Below, in pieces: positions 7,963 to 16,914 of a stretch of 64,000 nucleotides of DNA. The notes under the pieces were generated by a model that was given only the letters and a program-made list of their open reading frames with translations, had not been told where the DNA came from and searched no databases. The DNA comes from an uncultured SAR116 cluster alpha proteobacterium. GTDB lineage: Bacteria; Pseudomonadota; Alphaproteobacteria; Puniceispirillales; Marisalimonadaceae. The stretch is from contig CACNWE010000009.1 of NCBI GenBank assembly GCA_902623995.1, forward strand, positions 1-64,000, given 5' to 3'. Position numbers and translations under genes: made by a program. Numbering within the stretch: the first letter of the stretch is position 1; each line of letters opens with the position of its first letter.

Positions 7963-8988
7963 ATGAATACAAAAATTTTACTCAATGAACGCCCTCATGG
8001 CGAACCTAATCTAGGTAATTTTAAAACTGTTAAAGAAGATATTAGAACTCCCAATGATGGTGAAGTACTTTTAAAAACTATTTACATGTCATTAGATCCA
8101 TATATGCGAGGCAGAATGAATGATGCAAAAAGTTATGCAAAGCCTGTAGAAATTGGAGAAGTTATGGAAGCTGGCGCTTTAAGCCAGGTTATAGAAAGTA
8201 AATCAAAATTATTTAAACCAGGAGATTTTGTCGAGGGTCGAACTGGTTGGCAGGATAACCCAACGGTTGATGAAAAAAAACTAAGATTAATTGACCCAGA
8301 AATGGCACCACTTTCCACCTCTATAGGTGTTTTAGGTATGCCTGGAACCACAGCTTATGTTGGCATGCATAACTTTGCAAAACCGCAAAAAGGAGAAACA
8401 TTAGTTGTTTCAGCAGCTAGCGGGGCTGTAGGTTCAACTGTTGGACAAATTGGAAAAATTTATGGATGTAGGGTTGTTGGAGTAGCAGGCACAGACGACA
8501 AGTGTGAGTTTACCAAGACCGAGCTTGGCTTTGATGACTGTGTTAATTATAAAGATCCAAATTTCAAAGAAAAGCTTAAATCTGCTTGTCCTGATGGTGT
8601 TGATATTTATTGGGAGAATGTTGGTGGTATAACTTTCGATACTGTTATGTCTCTTTTAAATGATTATGCAAGGATACCAGTTTGTGGCCTTATTAGTTTG
8701 TATAATGCTACAAGTCTAAAAGGTGGAGAAAAAGACAGGTTACCCCTATTATTTAGACAAATACTTACCAAAAGAATGATGATAAAAGGTTTTATTGTTT
8801 TTAATCATTATGATCAAAGAGAAGAGTCAATCATAGCTCTTTCAAAATGGATTAATGAAGGTAAGATTAAATATAAAGAAGATTTTGTTGAGGGCTTAGA
8901 AAATGCTCCAAATGCTTTCATAGGATTATTAAATGGTAAAAACTTTGGAAAGTTAGTAGTTAAAGTTAATCCTGACCCTACTTTATAA
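7963..8988 (+). CDS. NADP-dependent MDR oxidoreductase (CurA / prostaglandin reductase family)
   Basis: 341 residues. The N-terminal GroES-like domain begins NERPHGEPN and has MSLDPYMRGRM near 45-56, diagnostic of the zinc-free leukotriene B4 dehydrogenase/CurA branch of MDR enzymes. The nucleotide-binding fold follows (SAASGAVGSTVGQIGKIYG near 148-166). Members reduce the C=C bond of alpha,beta-unsaturated carbonyls with NADPH. GGAG stands 8 bases before the ATG. It lies in tandem with the MFS gene and is convergent with fadJ. It probably reduces enones or enoyl intermediates; substrate unknown. Confidence 0.85.
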   Translation: MNTKILLNERPHGEPNLGNFKTVKEDIRTPNDGEVLLKTIYMSLDPYMRGRMNDAKSYAKPVEIGEVMEAGALSQVIESKSKLFKPGDFVEGRTGWQDNPTVDEKKLRLIDPEMAPLSTSIGVLGMPGTTAYVGMHNFAKPQKGETLVVSAASGAVGSTVGQIGKIYGCRVVGVAGTDDKCEFTKTELGFDDCVNYKDPNFKEKLKSACPDGVDIYWENVGGITFDTVMSLLNDYARIPVCGLISLYNATSLKGGEKDRLPLLFRQILTKRMMIKGFIVFNHYDQREESIIALSKWINEGKIKYKEDFVEGLENAPNAFIGLLNGKNFGKLVVKVNPDPTL

Positions 8989-9006
8989 AATATTTACAAT
9001 TAAATT

Positions 9007-11103
9007 TTAATTTAAACTATCAAAATTTTTGTTTTGTTTAACTAAATCTTCTAATAACTTCGGAGGAGCCCAAAATCTTGGATCTTCTACTGAATATTTT
9101 TTAATATTTTTCAAAATTTTATCTAATCCAATCATATCTGCATATTTCATTGGACCTCCTCGCCATTTTGGAAATCCATAACCATTAGTAAAGACAACAT
9201 CAATATCTGATGGCTTAAGTGCTATTTGTTCACTTAAAATTTTAGTTCCCTCATATACCATTGCAGCAATGTATTTATCTAATATTTCCGTATCATCAAA
9301 TTTTTTAGGAGTTATTCCAGCTCTTTTTCTTTCTTGTTCACAAATTATTTCTATTTCTGGATTAGGCGTAAGAAAATCTATATTTTTTCCATATAAATAA
9401 TATCCTTTTGAAGTTTTTTGACCAAACCAACCCCTTTCACATACTCTATCAGGTATTTGCACATATCTATCATCTTTATGTCTGAATGGTGCTTTTCTTT
9501 TTCTTGTTGCCCAACCTATGTCACCACCAGCTAAATCAATTACCTGGAAAATTCCCATTGCACAGCCAAAATCTCTTATCACTTTATCAACATGGAATGG
9601 GCTTGCTCCATCCTCAACCATATGATACGTCCCAACTAAATATTTTGAGAGTATTCTATTACCTATAAAACCATCACAAACTCCTGATCTTACTGGTACT
9701 TTTTTCATTTTTTTTGCTAAGTTGAAAGCAGTAGCGACAGTATCTTTAGATGTTTTTTCTGCTACTACAACTTCTAAAAGTTTCATAATGTTAGCTGGAG
9801 AAAAGAAATGCAAACCAATAACCCTACTTGGATTGTCTACAACTGAAGCAATTTCATTTACATTTAAATAACTAGTATTTGATGCTAAAATACAGTCTTG
9901 ACTACAAATCTGATTTAATTTCACAAATACTTCTTTTTTTACATCCATATTTTCAAATACAGCCTCTATTATCAAATCTCTATCTTTGAGATCTAAGAAA
10001 TTTGTTGTCGCAGAAAACATATCCATAGTTTTATTTTTTTGTTCAGTTGTAATTCTATTTAATTTGACGCTTCTATCATAAGTTGAATTAATTTTTGCCT
10101 TGGCTTTTTGAATCGCTTCATCATTTTGTTCAATCATAATCACATTAAATCCTGCATTCATGGCAGCCATCGAAATGCCAGTGCCCATAGTACCACCACC
10201 AATTATCCCAATTTTATTGAGTTCTATTGGTTTGCCCTCTTTTAATTCTGGTATTTTTGTATTAGCTCTTTCAGCAAAAAAAGAATGTATTAAACCTTGT
10301 CTTTGTGGACTTTCAATACATTCTTCAAATAATTTTCTTTCATTTGAAATAGCATCAGGAAAATCTAATTTAATGCCCTCTTCTACAGATCTAATAATTG
10401 CATGAGGTGAAAATAAATTATTGTATTTTTTTGAAGCAGTATCTTTAAATTTTAAAATAAGTTCACTTGTTTCTTTTGTATCACTAATTTTATTTTGTAT
10501 TTGGGAAGTTGGTCTTGGTTTAAATCCATCTTTAAGTAACTTTTTGGCATATTCGATACCATTATCTATGGTATTATTATTTTCAGCAATTTTATCAATG
10601 ATACCTGATGATAGAGCTTCTTTAGCTGGAACATGTTTCCCAGTAAGCATCATATCTAAAGCCATATTAACACCACATAATCTTGGAAGTCTCTGTGTTC
10701 CACCAGCACCAGGCAGAATTCCAAGCAATACTTCTGGCAATCCGACTTTGGTATTTGGGGCTGCAATTCTATAATGTGCTGACATTGCAACTTCTAATCC
10801 ACCACCAAGCGGAGTTCCATGTAATGATGCAACAACTATTTTGTTAAGACTTTCAATTTTATCACAAATCTTTCCTAAAATAGGAGCGTCTACTTTCTTG
10901 CCAAACTCTTTTATATCTGCGCCAGCAAGGAAAGTTCTCTCAGGAGCCGTGATAACAATTGCTTTAATTTTTTCATTTATGGATAGGTTTTCAATAGTCT
11001 CTAATAGCCCAATTCTAACTGCAGCGCTTATTGCATTAACTGGTGGATTGGAAATTTCTATAAGTGCTATTTCTTCTATAATTTTATGTTTAACTACTGA
11101 CAT
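9007..11103 (-). CDS. Multifunctional enoyl-CoA hydratase / 3-hydroxyacyl-CoA dehydrogenase (FadJ/FadB alpha-subunit type)
   Basis: 698 residues. The N-terminal crotonase domain (about 1-190) has the oxyanion/active-site segments HGTPLGGGLEVAMSAH and GLPEVLLGILPGAGG with both acidic residues. Residues about 295-480 form the NAD-binding hydroxyacyl-CoA dehydrogenase domain (KIGIIGGGTMGTGI), with FFSPANIMKLLEVV. Two C-terminal dehydrogenase domains complete the family length. It catalyses hydration and oxidation in beta-oxidation; a conventional thiolase partner is not adjacent. The start has GAGGGA upstream. It lies 8 bases after the nitronate monooxygenase-like gene in the same direction and fits the acyl-CoA theme of the region. 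Confidence 0.9.
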   Translation of the reverse strand: MSVVKHKIIEEIALIEISNPPVNAISAAVRIGLLETIENLSINEKIKAIVITAPERTFLAGADIKEFGKKVDAPILGKICDKIESLNKIVVASLHGTPLGGGLEVAMSAHYRIAAPNTKVGLPEVLLGILPGAGGTQRLPRLCGVNMALDMMLTGKHVPAKEALSSGIIDKIAENNNTIDNGIEYAKKLLKDGFKPRPTSQIQNKISDTKETSELILKFKDTASKKYNNLFSPHAIIRSVEEGIKLDFPDAISNERKLFEECIESPQRQGLIHSFFAERANTKIPELKEGKPIELNKIGIIGGGTMGTGISMAAMNAGFNVIMIEQNDEAIQKAKAKINSTYDRSVKLNRITTEQKNKTMDMFSATTNFLDLKDRDLIIEAVFENMDVKKEVFVKLNQICSQDCILASNTSYLNVNEIASVVDNPSRVIGLHFFSPANIMKLLEVVVAEKTSKDTVATAFNLAKKMKKVPVRSGVCDGFIGNRILSKYLVGTYHMVEDGASPFHVDKVIRDFGCAMGIFQVIDLAGGDIGWATRKRKAPFRHKDDRYVQIPDRVCERGWFGQKTSKGYYLYGKNIDFLTPNPEIEIICEQERKRAGITPKKFDDTEILDKYIAAMVYEGTKILSEQIALKPSDIDVVFTNGYGFPKWRGGPMKYADMIGLDKILKNIKKYSVEDPRFWAPPKLLEDLVKQNKNFDSLN

Positions 11104-11111
11104 CTTTCCCT

Positions 11112-12077
11112 CTAAATAAGTTTATTTTTAGCTTCAATATACTCGTTATTAATTCTCTTCACCAATTCTCCTGCCGGCATAATACTTTTCACAGCAGAAA
11201 TTCCTTGACCAGAACCCCAAATTTCTTTCCAGCTTTTTGGCTTTGAGGCACCAGAACTAAAATTCATTTTACTTGAATCACTTACTTCAAGATTGTCAGG
11301 ATCAAGGCCCTGAGCTACGATAGAACCTTTTAGATAATTTCCATGCACCCCAGTAAATAAGTTTGTATAAACGATATCATTTGCAGAGGACTCGGTAATC
11401 ATTTCCTTATATCTTTGATCTGCGTTAGCCTCATCAGTAGCTATAAATGCAGAGCCAATATAAGCCAAATCAGCTCCCATTGCTTGAGCAGCAAGTACTG
11501 CTCCTCCATTAGCAATAGAACCTGATAGCAAAAGAGGTCCAGAAAACCATTCACGAATTTCTTGAATTAATGCAAATGGTGATAGCGTACCAGCGTGGCC
11601 ACCTGCCCCTGCGGCCACTGCTACTAATCCATCAGCCCCTTTGTCGATTGCTTTTTTTGCAAAAAAATTATTAATAATATCATGCAAGACAATACCTTTA
11701 GCCTGGTGTGCAACTTCATTAACTTCAGGCCTTGCTCCTAAAGAAGTTATCCAAACAGGCGCACCCCATTTTGCACAAATATCAATATCCTTTTCTAACC
11801 TTACATTTGATTTATGAACTATGTGATTTACAGCATAGGGAGCAGCTGGGCTATCTGGATTTTCTTGATTATGCTTATCTAATTCTTCATTTATTCTTTT
11901 TAACCATATCTCAAGCATATTAGGCTCACCCTCACCTTCCCTGGCATTTAAGCAAGGAAAAGAACCAATTATTCCCGCTTTACATTGAGCTATAACTAAA
12001 TCTGGATTAGATATTATAAACAATGGAGATCCTATTACTGGTATTTTTAATTTATCTAAGGGTGTAATAAGTGACAA
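11112..12077 (-). CDS. Nitronate monooxygenase / 2-nitropropane dioxygenase-like flavoprotein
   Basis: 321 residues, FMN-binding TIM barrel of the nitronate monooxygenase family: IPVIGSPLFI at the N-terminus, AAGAGGHAG with the catalytic His, then SGSIANGG and GADLAYIGSAF for phosphate binding. The TTG start at 12077 is supported by AAGGAG six bases upstream. Members oxidise nitronates, but many near enoyl-CoA genes have unproven roles and similar barrels act as enoyl reductases. Co-transcription with fadJ suggests a fatty-acid or acyl-CoA link, which is inference. Confidence 0.8.
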   Translation of the reverse strand: MSLITPLDKLKIPVIGSPLFIISNPDLVIAQCKAGIIGSFPCLNAREGEGEPNMLEIWLKRINEELDKHNQENPDSPAAPYAVNHIVHKSNVRLEKDIDICAKWGAPVWITSLGARPEVNEVAHQAKGIVLHDIINNFFAKKAIDKGADGLVAVAAGAGGHAGTLSPFALIQEIREWFSGPLLLSGSIANGGAVLAAQAMGADLAYIGSAFIATDEANADQRYKEMITESSANDIVYTNLFTGVHGNYLKGSIVAQGLDPDNLEVSDSSKMNFSSGASKPKSWKEIWGSGQGISAVKSIMPAGELVKRINNEYIEAKNKLI

Positions 12078-12213
12078 ATTTGTCTCCTTTTTAGTATAAT
12101 TTATGTGAAATAATTATTTAACACGCTAATAATGATCACTTCAATTATTTTAATTACATAATTATAATTTTTATATATTATTGTTATTATTTGATCTTAT
12201 TTGGAGTAATTAA

Positions 12214-13014
12214 ATGTTTTTAAATGAAACTGATTTAGAAAAATTTGATAAAGATGGCTATTTATTCTTTCCTGAATTGTTTAATTCTGATGAAGCAACA
12301 TTATTAAAAGAAGAAGCAGATAAAGTTTATTTAGAGGATAGAAAAGAAGTTTGGAAAGAAAGTACTGGAGTAGCAAGAACTGCTTTTGCGGCACACACTT
12401 ATAACGAGGCTTTTAGAAGATTAGCATCTCACCCTAGATTAATAGATCCTGTATCTCAAATATTAGATGGTGATGTTTATATGCATCAATTTAAATTAAA
12501 TGCCAAGGCTGCGTTTGATGGAGCTGTATGGCAATGGCATCAAGATTATGGAACCTGGAAAAGGGATGACGGGATGCCAGAGCCAAGGGCGATGAACATT
12601 GCCGTATTTCTTGATGATGTAACTGCAGCGAATGGACCACTACTTTTTATACCAGGCAGTCATAAAACAGGAGTAATTGACGCAGGTCATGATTTAGAGA
12701 CAACAAGTTATCCACTTTGGACATTAGACAATGAAAAAGTTTTAGAGTTGGCTCAAAGAGGTGGATGTGTTGCTCCTACAGGACCAGCTGGAAGTATGTT
12801 AATGTTTTCATCTTTGCTGGTTCACGCAAGTCCACCAAATATTTCTCCATTTGGCCGAAGTATTGTCTACCTTTCTTTGTGTCACGTAGATAATCATATC
12901 CAAAACTTTAATCGTGAAGAATGGATTGCTCATAGAGATTTTACACCTATCACAAAACTTAAAGATAATTGCCTTAATGAACTAGTAAACATTGGTGTTA
13001 GCGCAGCTGAATAG
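12214..13014 (+). CDS. Phytanoyl-CoA dioxygenase family (PhyH) Fe(II)/2-oxoglutarate oxygenase
   Basis: 266 residues with the double-stranded beta-helix fold of PhyH proteins. The iron ligands appear as HQD in WQWHQDYGTW (near 108-117) and a distal His in LLVHASPPN; the 2-oxoglutarate-binding Arg is in PFGRSIVYLS. These enzymes hydroxylate small organic substrates; many marine paralogues have no assigned substrate. GGAG precedes the ATG by 8 bases. It is first in a tight three-gene run with a phosphatase-like and a SAF-domain oxidoreductase gene (gaps 30 and 7 bases), so its product may be handled by the latter. Confidence 0.88.
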   Translation: MFLNETDLEKFDKDGYLFFPELFNSDEATLLKEEADKVYLEDRKEVWKESTGVARTAFAAHTYNEAFRRLASHPRLIDPVSQILDGDVYMHQFKLNAKAAFDGAVWQWHQDYGTWKRDDGMPEPRAMNIAVFLDDVTAANGPLLFIPGSHKTGVIDAGHDLETTSYPLWTLDNEKVLELAQRGGCVAPTGPAGSMLMFSSLLVHASPPNISPFGRSIVYLSLCHVDNHIQNFNREEWIAHRDFTPITKLKDNCLNELVNIGVSAAE

Positions 13015-13044
13015 TTAATATTTTTTTAAATAAGGGAAACTTTT

Positions 13045-13791
13045 TTGATCTCAATTGAGTCTGTGTCAAATTTTAGAGATGTGTCTATTGGCTCTAAAAT
13101 GAAAAAGAATATATTATTTAGATGCGCTAAACTTAGTACATTAGATATAAAAGATATAAAAATATTAGAAAATTTAAATCCTCATGCGATAATTGATTTT
13201 CGTGATCCTAAAGAAGTAAAATTAGCACCAGATAATCTATCTCCTAAACTTTTAGAGAAATATGTTAACCTGCCAATATCAGCTAGCACGCTAAGTAGAA
13301 TGGTTTCTGAAAAAAAACTTAATGGAGATGATGTAAAATCTTATGAAAAAGTAATGGAAGAAAGTTATCGCATGTACATTAACAACCATAAAAAAGTTTG
13401 GATAAGATTTTTTGAAATTTTACTTCGATCAAATAAACGTCCAATTATTTTTCATTGCTCAGCTGGCAAGGATAGAACTGGCATGGCTAGTTTTATGATA
13501 CAGAGTATTTTTAACAATCATATTGATAAGATTTTTGAAAATTATCTTATTTCAAATGATTTATTGACTATTAAAGCAGCGACAGCAGAACAAAAGACTA
13601 ACTCTTCAAAACAAGACACTCTAGTTACAAAAAATATGTTAATCACTTTAGGTAAAGTAAAGAAATCTTATTTAAATGCAGCAATAGATGAAATAGAAAA
13701 AAATTACAGCTCATTAGAAAATTATTTAATTTCACAGCTAGGACTTAAACATAATGACATCCAAAAAATACAACAAATATTTGGGAATTAA
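13045..13791 (+). CDS. Tyrosine-phosphatase-like protein (PTP/DSP superfamily)
   Basis: 248 residues. The P-loop HCSAGKDRTG (near 137-146) is the CX5R catalytic signature of tyrosine and dual-specificity phosphatases. The N-terminal NFRDVSIGSKMKKNILFRCAK stretch is typical of the bacterial family once called protein tyrosine/serine phosphatase. The general-acid Asp is plausibly in the preceding IIDFRDPKE loop. The TTG start has AAGGGA seven bases upstream. It sits between PhyH and a SAF-domain oxidoreductase, so the substrate may be a phosphorylated small molecule and not a protein; that is inference. Confidence 0.82.
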   Translation: MISIESVSNFRDVSIGSKMKKNILFRCAKLSTLDIKDIKILENLNPHAIIDFRDPKEVKLAPDNLSPKLLEKYVNLPISASTLSRMVSEKKLNGDDVKSYEKVMEESYRMYINNHKKVWIRFFEILLRSNKRPIIFHCSAGKDRTGMASFMIQSIFNNHIDKIFENYLISNDLLTIKAATAEQKTNSSKQDTLVTKNMLITLGKVKKSYLNAAIDEIEKNYSSLENYLISQLGLKHNDIQKIQQIFGN

Positions 13792-13798
13792 TTAAGAT

Positions 13799-15115
13799 AT
13801 GTTTTTACAAAATTTGATTTCACACAGAATTGACAATAATACACCTGTAAAAGTTGCTTTAATTGGAGCTGGAAAATTTGGCTCTATGTTTTTAAGTCAA
13901 GTACCAACCACCCCTGGTTTAGAAGTTGTAATAATTGCAGATCTAATACCAGATAATGCTAAAAAAGCTTGTAAAAATGTTGGTTGGAATGATGATCTTA
14001 TTTCTAACACCAAATTTGTTGACTCAGGAATTAGAGCAATAACAAAATCTGAAGTTGAGGTCGTTGTTGAAGCAACCGGACATCCCTCAGCTGGAATTTT
14101 ACATGCCCGAGAAGCATTTCGTAATGGTAAACATATTGTAATGGTTAATGTTGAAGCAGATGTTTTGGCTGGTGCGTACTTATCCAAAGAAGCTAAATCA
14201 GCTGGTGTTGTTTATTCTATGGCTTATGGAGACCAGCCTGCCCTTACAGCTGAAATTGTTGACTGGGCAAGGTCTAGCGGCTTTTGTGTAACTGCTGCTG
14301 GTAAAGGTACTAAATATCTTCCTGAATATCATAAATCAACCCCAGATACAGTTTGGAATTACTATGGATTAACAGAAAAAGATGCAAATGAAGCTGGAAT
14401 GAACCCTAAAATGTTTAACTCATTTCTTGACGGAACAAAATCTAGCCTTGAAATGGCAGCTATTGCTAACGCTTGCAATCTTAAAGTGCCCTCTAATGGT
14501 TTACTTTTTCCTCCTTGTGGAATGGATGATCTAGCGGAAGTTCTAAAACCAAAAAATATTGGTGGTATTTTAGAATATGATGGACAAGTTGAAGTTGTTT
14601 CATCTCTTGATAGAGATGGTAAAGATGTATTTAAAGATTTGAGATGGGGAGTTTATGCAGTTCTTAAGGCACCAAATGATTATGCGGCTTCATGTTTTAA
14701 ACAATATGGAATGAACACTGATAGCACCGGACAATTTTCTGCCATGTACAAGCCATTTCATCTAATCGGTATGGAACTAAATATTTCAATTTTTAGTGCA
14801 GCTCTATTAAATCAATCTACCGGGCAAACACAAAATTTTTCAGGCGATGTGGTTGCCACATCAAAAAGGCCTTTAAAAAAAGGTGAAATTTTAGATGGAG
14901 AGGGGGGAGCTACTGTTTGGGGTAAATTGATACCAGCAAAAGTCTCTCTTATAAACGAGACACTACCTATAGGTCTAGCACATGGGATAATACTTAATAA
15001 AGATATAAAAGAGGATCAAATTATAACTTGGAAAGATGTGGATTATTTATCTGATGACCCAACTGTTTCATATAGAAGATCAATGGAAAAAAACTTTAGA
15101 TCTTTACTGGACTAG
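13799..15115 (+). CDS. NAD(P)-dependent oxidoreductase with C-terminal SAF domain
   Basis: 438 residues. It has an N-terminal Rossmann fold (VALIGAGKFGSMF near 19-31) of the homoserine-dehydrogenase/Gfo-like type, and a C-terminal SAF domain (about 365-425, with AKVSLINETLP and LNKDIKEDQIITWKDVDY). SAF domains also occur in altronate dehydratase and FlgA, and such proteins are often mislabelled flagellar. The middle domain (GKGTKYLPEYHKSTPDTVW) is not one I can assign. A sugar-acid or branched-polyol oxidoreductase is a reasonable guess. Its last 20 bases overlap the 3' end of the opposing lactonase gene. It is last in the PhyH operon. Confidence 0.7.
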   Translation: MFLQNLISHRIDNNTPVKVALIGAGKFGSMFLSQVPTTPGLEVVIIADLIPDNAKKACKNVGWNDDLISNTKFVDSGIRAITKSEVEVVVEATGHPSAGILHAREAFRNGKHIVMVNVEADVLAGAYLSKEAKSAGVVYSMAYGDQPALTAEIVDWARSSGFCVTAAGKGTKYLPEYHKSTPDTVWNYYGLTEKDANEAGMNPKMFNSFLDGTKSSLEMAAIANACNLKVPSNGLLFPPCGMDDLAEVLKPKNIGGILEYDGQVEVVSSLDRDGKDVFKDLRWGVYAVLKAPNDYAASCFKQYGMNTDSTGQFSAMYKPFHLIGMELNISIFSAALLNQSTGQTQNFSGDVVATSKRPLKKGEILDGEGGATVWGKLIPAKVSLINETLPIGLAHGIILNKDIKEDQIITWKDVDYLSDDPTVSYRRSMEKNFRSLLD

Positions 15116-15911
15116 TTGGTCCTTTATCTAATCTCCAAACAAAGCCTGATGTTCCCTCTTTAGGGAAAAATTTTTTTACTAGAGGATCATGTCCTGGGAT
15201 CACCATATCATTACTTGTTGCCAGACTTTTAATTAACTTAAAGCCATTAAGCATGTCTTCTAAATCAACAACAATAGGAAATGGTTTACCCATGAGAAAG
15301 TTTTCATAGAAATGTGTAGCATCTGATGCTAAACATAAATAACCATTTTCTGTTTTTACTCTAACAGACTGCAATCCTCTAGAATGACCTCCAATTAAAT
15401 GAACAGTAACTCCACCTTTGATTGATCCAATACCATTATAAAAGACAACCCTGCCAGAGTATAAATTTTTAACCATCTCACATACATGTTCGCCCGTAAA
15501 AGGCATTTTTATAGTTTCATGACACATACAGGGACCAGTCGCGTATGCCATCTCAGTTTCTTGAAGATGAAATTTTGCATTCGGAAAATCGTTTAATCCT
15601 CCTGCATGATCATAATGAAGATGAGTTATAATTACATCAGTAACATCACTAGCTTCAACGTTAATAGCTTTCAAAGCCTCAGACGGAGCTCTTTGTATAG
15701 GCCTATCTCTTCTTTTAGCTTCGTCGTAATCATATCCTGTGTCTACAACAATAATATCCTTATCTGATTTCAAAACCCAAATAAAATAATCAATGGTGTG
15801 AGCTTGATTAGAATGATCGTCAAAAATGAAGCTGTCACCACGAGTTCTATCTGCTCTTTCAGCATATTTTAAAGCATAAACTTCCCAATTTTTTTCTATT
15901 GCAGTATCCAA
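15096..15911 (-). CDS. Metallo-beta-lactamase-fold hydrolase, N-acyl homoserine lactonase-like
   Basis: 271 residues with all metal ligands of the MBL fold: THLHYDHAGG (HxHxDH) near 95-104, a His in GGHSRG, an Asp in ASDATH and a final His in PGHD. The overall layout resembles AiiA/AttM lactonases. TTG start with AAGGAA upstream. It is last in a five-gene minus operon with an aldo/keto reductase, an OtnI-like isomerase, an OtnC-like aldolase and DUF2938, so opening a sugar-acid lactone is at least as likely as quorum quenching. The gene ends inside the end of the opposite-strand SAF oxidoreductase. Confidence 0.78.
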   Translation of the reverse strand: MDTAIEKNWEVYALKYAERADRTRGDSFIFDDHSNQAHTIDYFIWVLKSDKDIIVVDTGYDYDEAKRRDRPIQRAPSEALKAINVEASDVTDVIITHLHYDHAGGLNDFPNAKFHLQETEMAYATGPCMCHETIKMPFTGEHVCEMVKNLYSGRVVFYNGIGSIKGGVTVHLIGGHSRGLQSVRVKTENGYLCLASDATHFYENFLMGKPFPIVVDLEDMLNGFKLIKSLATSNDMVIPGHDPLVKKFFPKEGTSGFVWRLDKGPTSPVKI

Positions 15912-15924
15912 GAGATTTCCTTAT

Positions 15925-16893
15925 TTAATCGTCACTGACTTCTTCTAATCTATCAGTTGCAGGAGCAGGTGTAGGACTGATATTAGATATTAATTTGTAA
16001 GTTTCATTATCTAATGAAATTTTAACTGAATCTAGGGAAGGTTTTAATTGTTTTAGATTTCTGGCACTTATTATTGGGGCAGTTACCGCATCATTCTTTA
16101 AAACCCAAGCAACTGCTAAAGAAATAGGATCATAATTTAAATCATTCGCTAAATTTTTTAAAGAATGTGCTGCTTTGTACATCCAATCTTGTCCATATCT
16201 AATTTTATATTTTTCATTTTCATGAAGTCTTCCAGATGTATTTTTACTTGATGTAATTGATGCATCATATTTGCCTGTAAGAAGTCCCCCTCCTAAAGGA
16301 CTATAACTTATTACACCAATATCTTCTGATATTGCCATAGGAAGAATTTCTACTTCGGCTTGTCTTTTAACAATATTATACATGGGTTGCAGAATATCTA
16401 CTGATGGAAAATTATATTTTTGAGCAATCAAATTTGCTTTCAAAACTTGCCAAGCAGCAAAATTAGAAACACCTAGTTGAAAAAATTTTTTTTCTTCTTT
16501 TAATTTTTTAAGTGTTTCAAATGTTTCTTCTAATGGCACATTATCATCCCAATGATGTAAGAAGAAAATATCTACGTAATCCTGATTTAGTCTTTTAAGA
16601 CTATGCTCTAGTTGTGATCTAATATTTTCTCCACTTGAACCTCCAACTGAACCTGCTTTTGTAATTAGAATAATTTTTTCACGTTCTTCTCTAATTAAAT
16701 TTCCAAGAATTTTTTCAGATTTACCTCCAGTATAAACAAATGCAGTATCAAAAAAATTAATACCATTTTCTCGACATGCCTCATACATTTCTTGGCTGTC
16801 GCGTTCATCTGCCCCGTCTCCAAACTGCATTGTTCCAAAACACAATGATGAGTTTTCTATTTCATTAGGGCCATATTGTCTGATTATTTTCAT
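15925..16893 (-). CDS. Aldo/keto reductase
   Basis: 322-residue (beta/alpha)8 reductase. The catalytic tetrad is visible: Asp and Tyr in FFDTAFVYTGG (near 48-58), Lys in LITKAG and His in FFLHHWD. The C-terminal part carries the NADPH-binding loop (ISARNLKQLKPSLDSV). It is related to the YajO/Tas-like group of broad aldehyde and ketone reductases. AAAGGAT stands seven bases before the ATG. It lies 13 bases upstream of the lactonase and 21 bases downstream of the isomerase gene, suggesting an aldose/aldonate-type oxidation or reduction in the same pathway. Substrate unknown. Confidence 0.87.
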   Translation of the reverse strand: MKIIRQYGPNEIENSSLCFGTMQFGDGADERDSQEMYEACRENGINFFDTAFVYTGGKSEKILGNLIREEREKIILITKAGSVGGSSGENIRSQLEHSLKRLNQDYVDIFFLHHWDDNVPLEETFETLKKLKEEKKFFQLGVSNFAAWQVLKANLIAQKYNFPSVDILQPMYNIVKRQAEVEILPMAISEDIGVISYSPLGGGLLTGKYDASITSSKNTSGRLHENEKYKIRYGQDWMYKAAHSLKNLANDLNYDPISLAVAWVLKNDAVTAPIISARNLKQLKPSLDSVKISLDNETYKLISNISPTPAPATDRLEEVSDD

Positions 16894-16914
16894 TTAAAAA
16901 TCCTTTAAAAATTT

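Noticed and set aside
8985-9016. Inverted repeat TTAAATT-TT-AATTTAA at the MDR/fadJ junction as a terminator
   Set aside because: No G-C pair in the stem; too weak to support.
9486-11119. Several open frames on the plus strand inside the fadJ region
   Set aside because: They lie wholly within a long, motif-rich minus-strand gene, have no SD and no recognisable domains; they are shadow frames.
12108-12119. Palindrome AAATAATTATTT between the nitronate monooxygenase-like gene and PhyH
   Set aside because: Only A and T; expected by chance in this base composition.
13799-15115. Flagellar FlgA protein, suggested by the SAF domain
   Set aside because: The N-terminal two thirds is a Rossmann-fold oxidoreductase and there is no signal peptide or flagellar neighbour.
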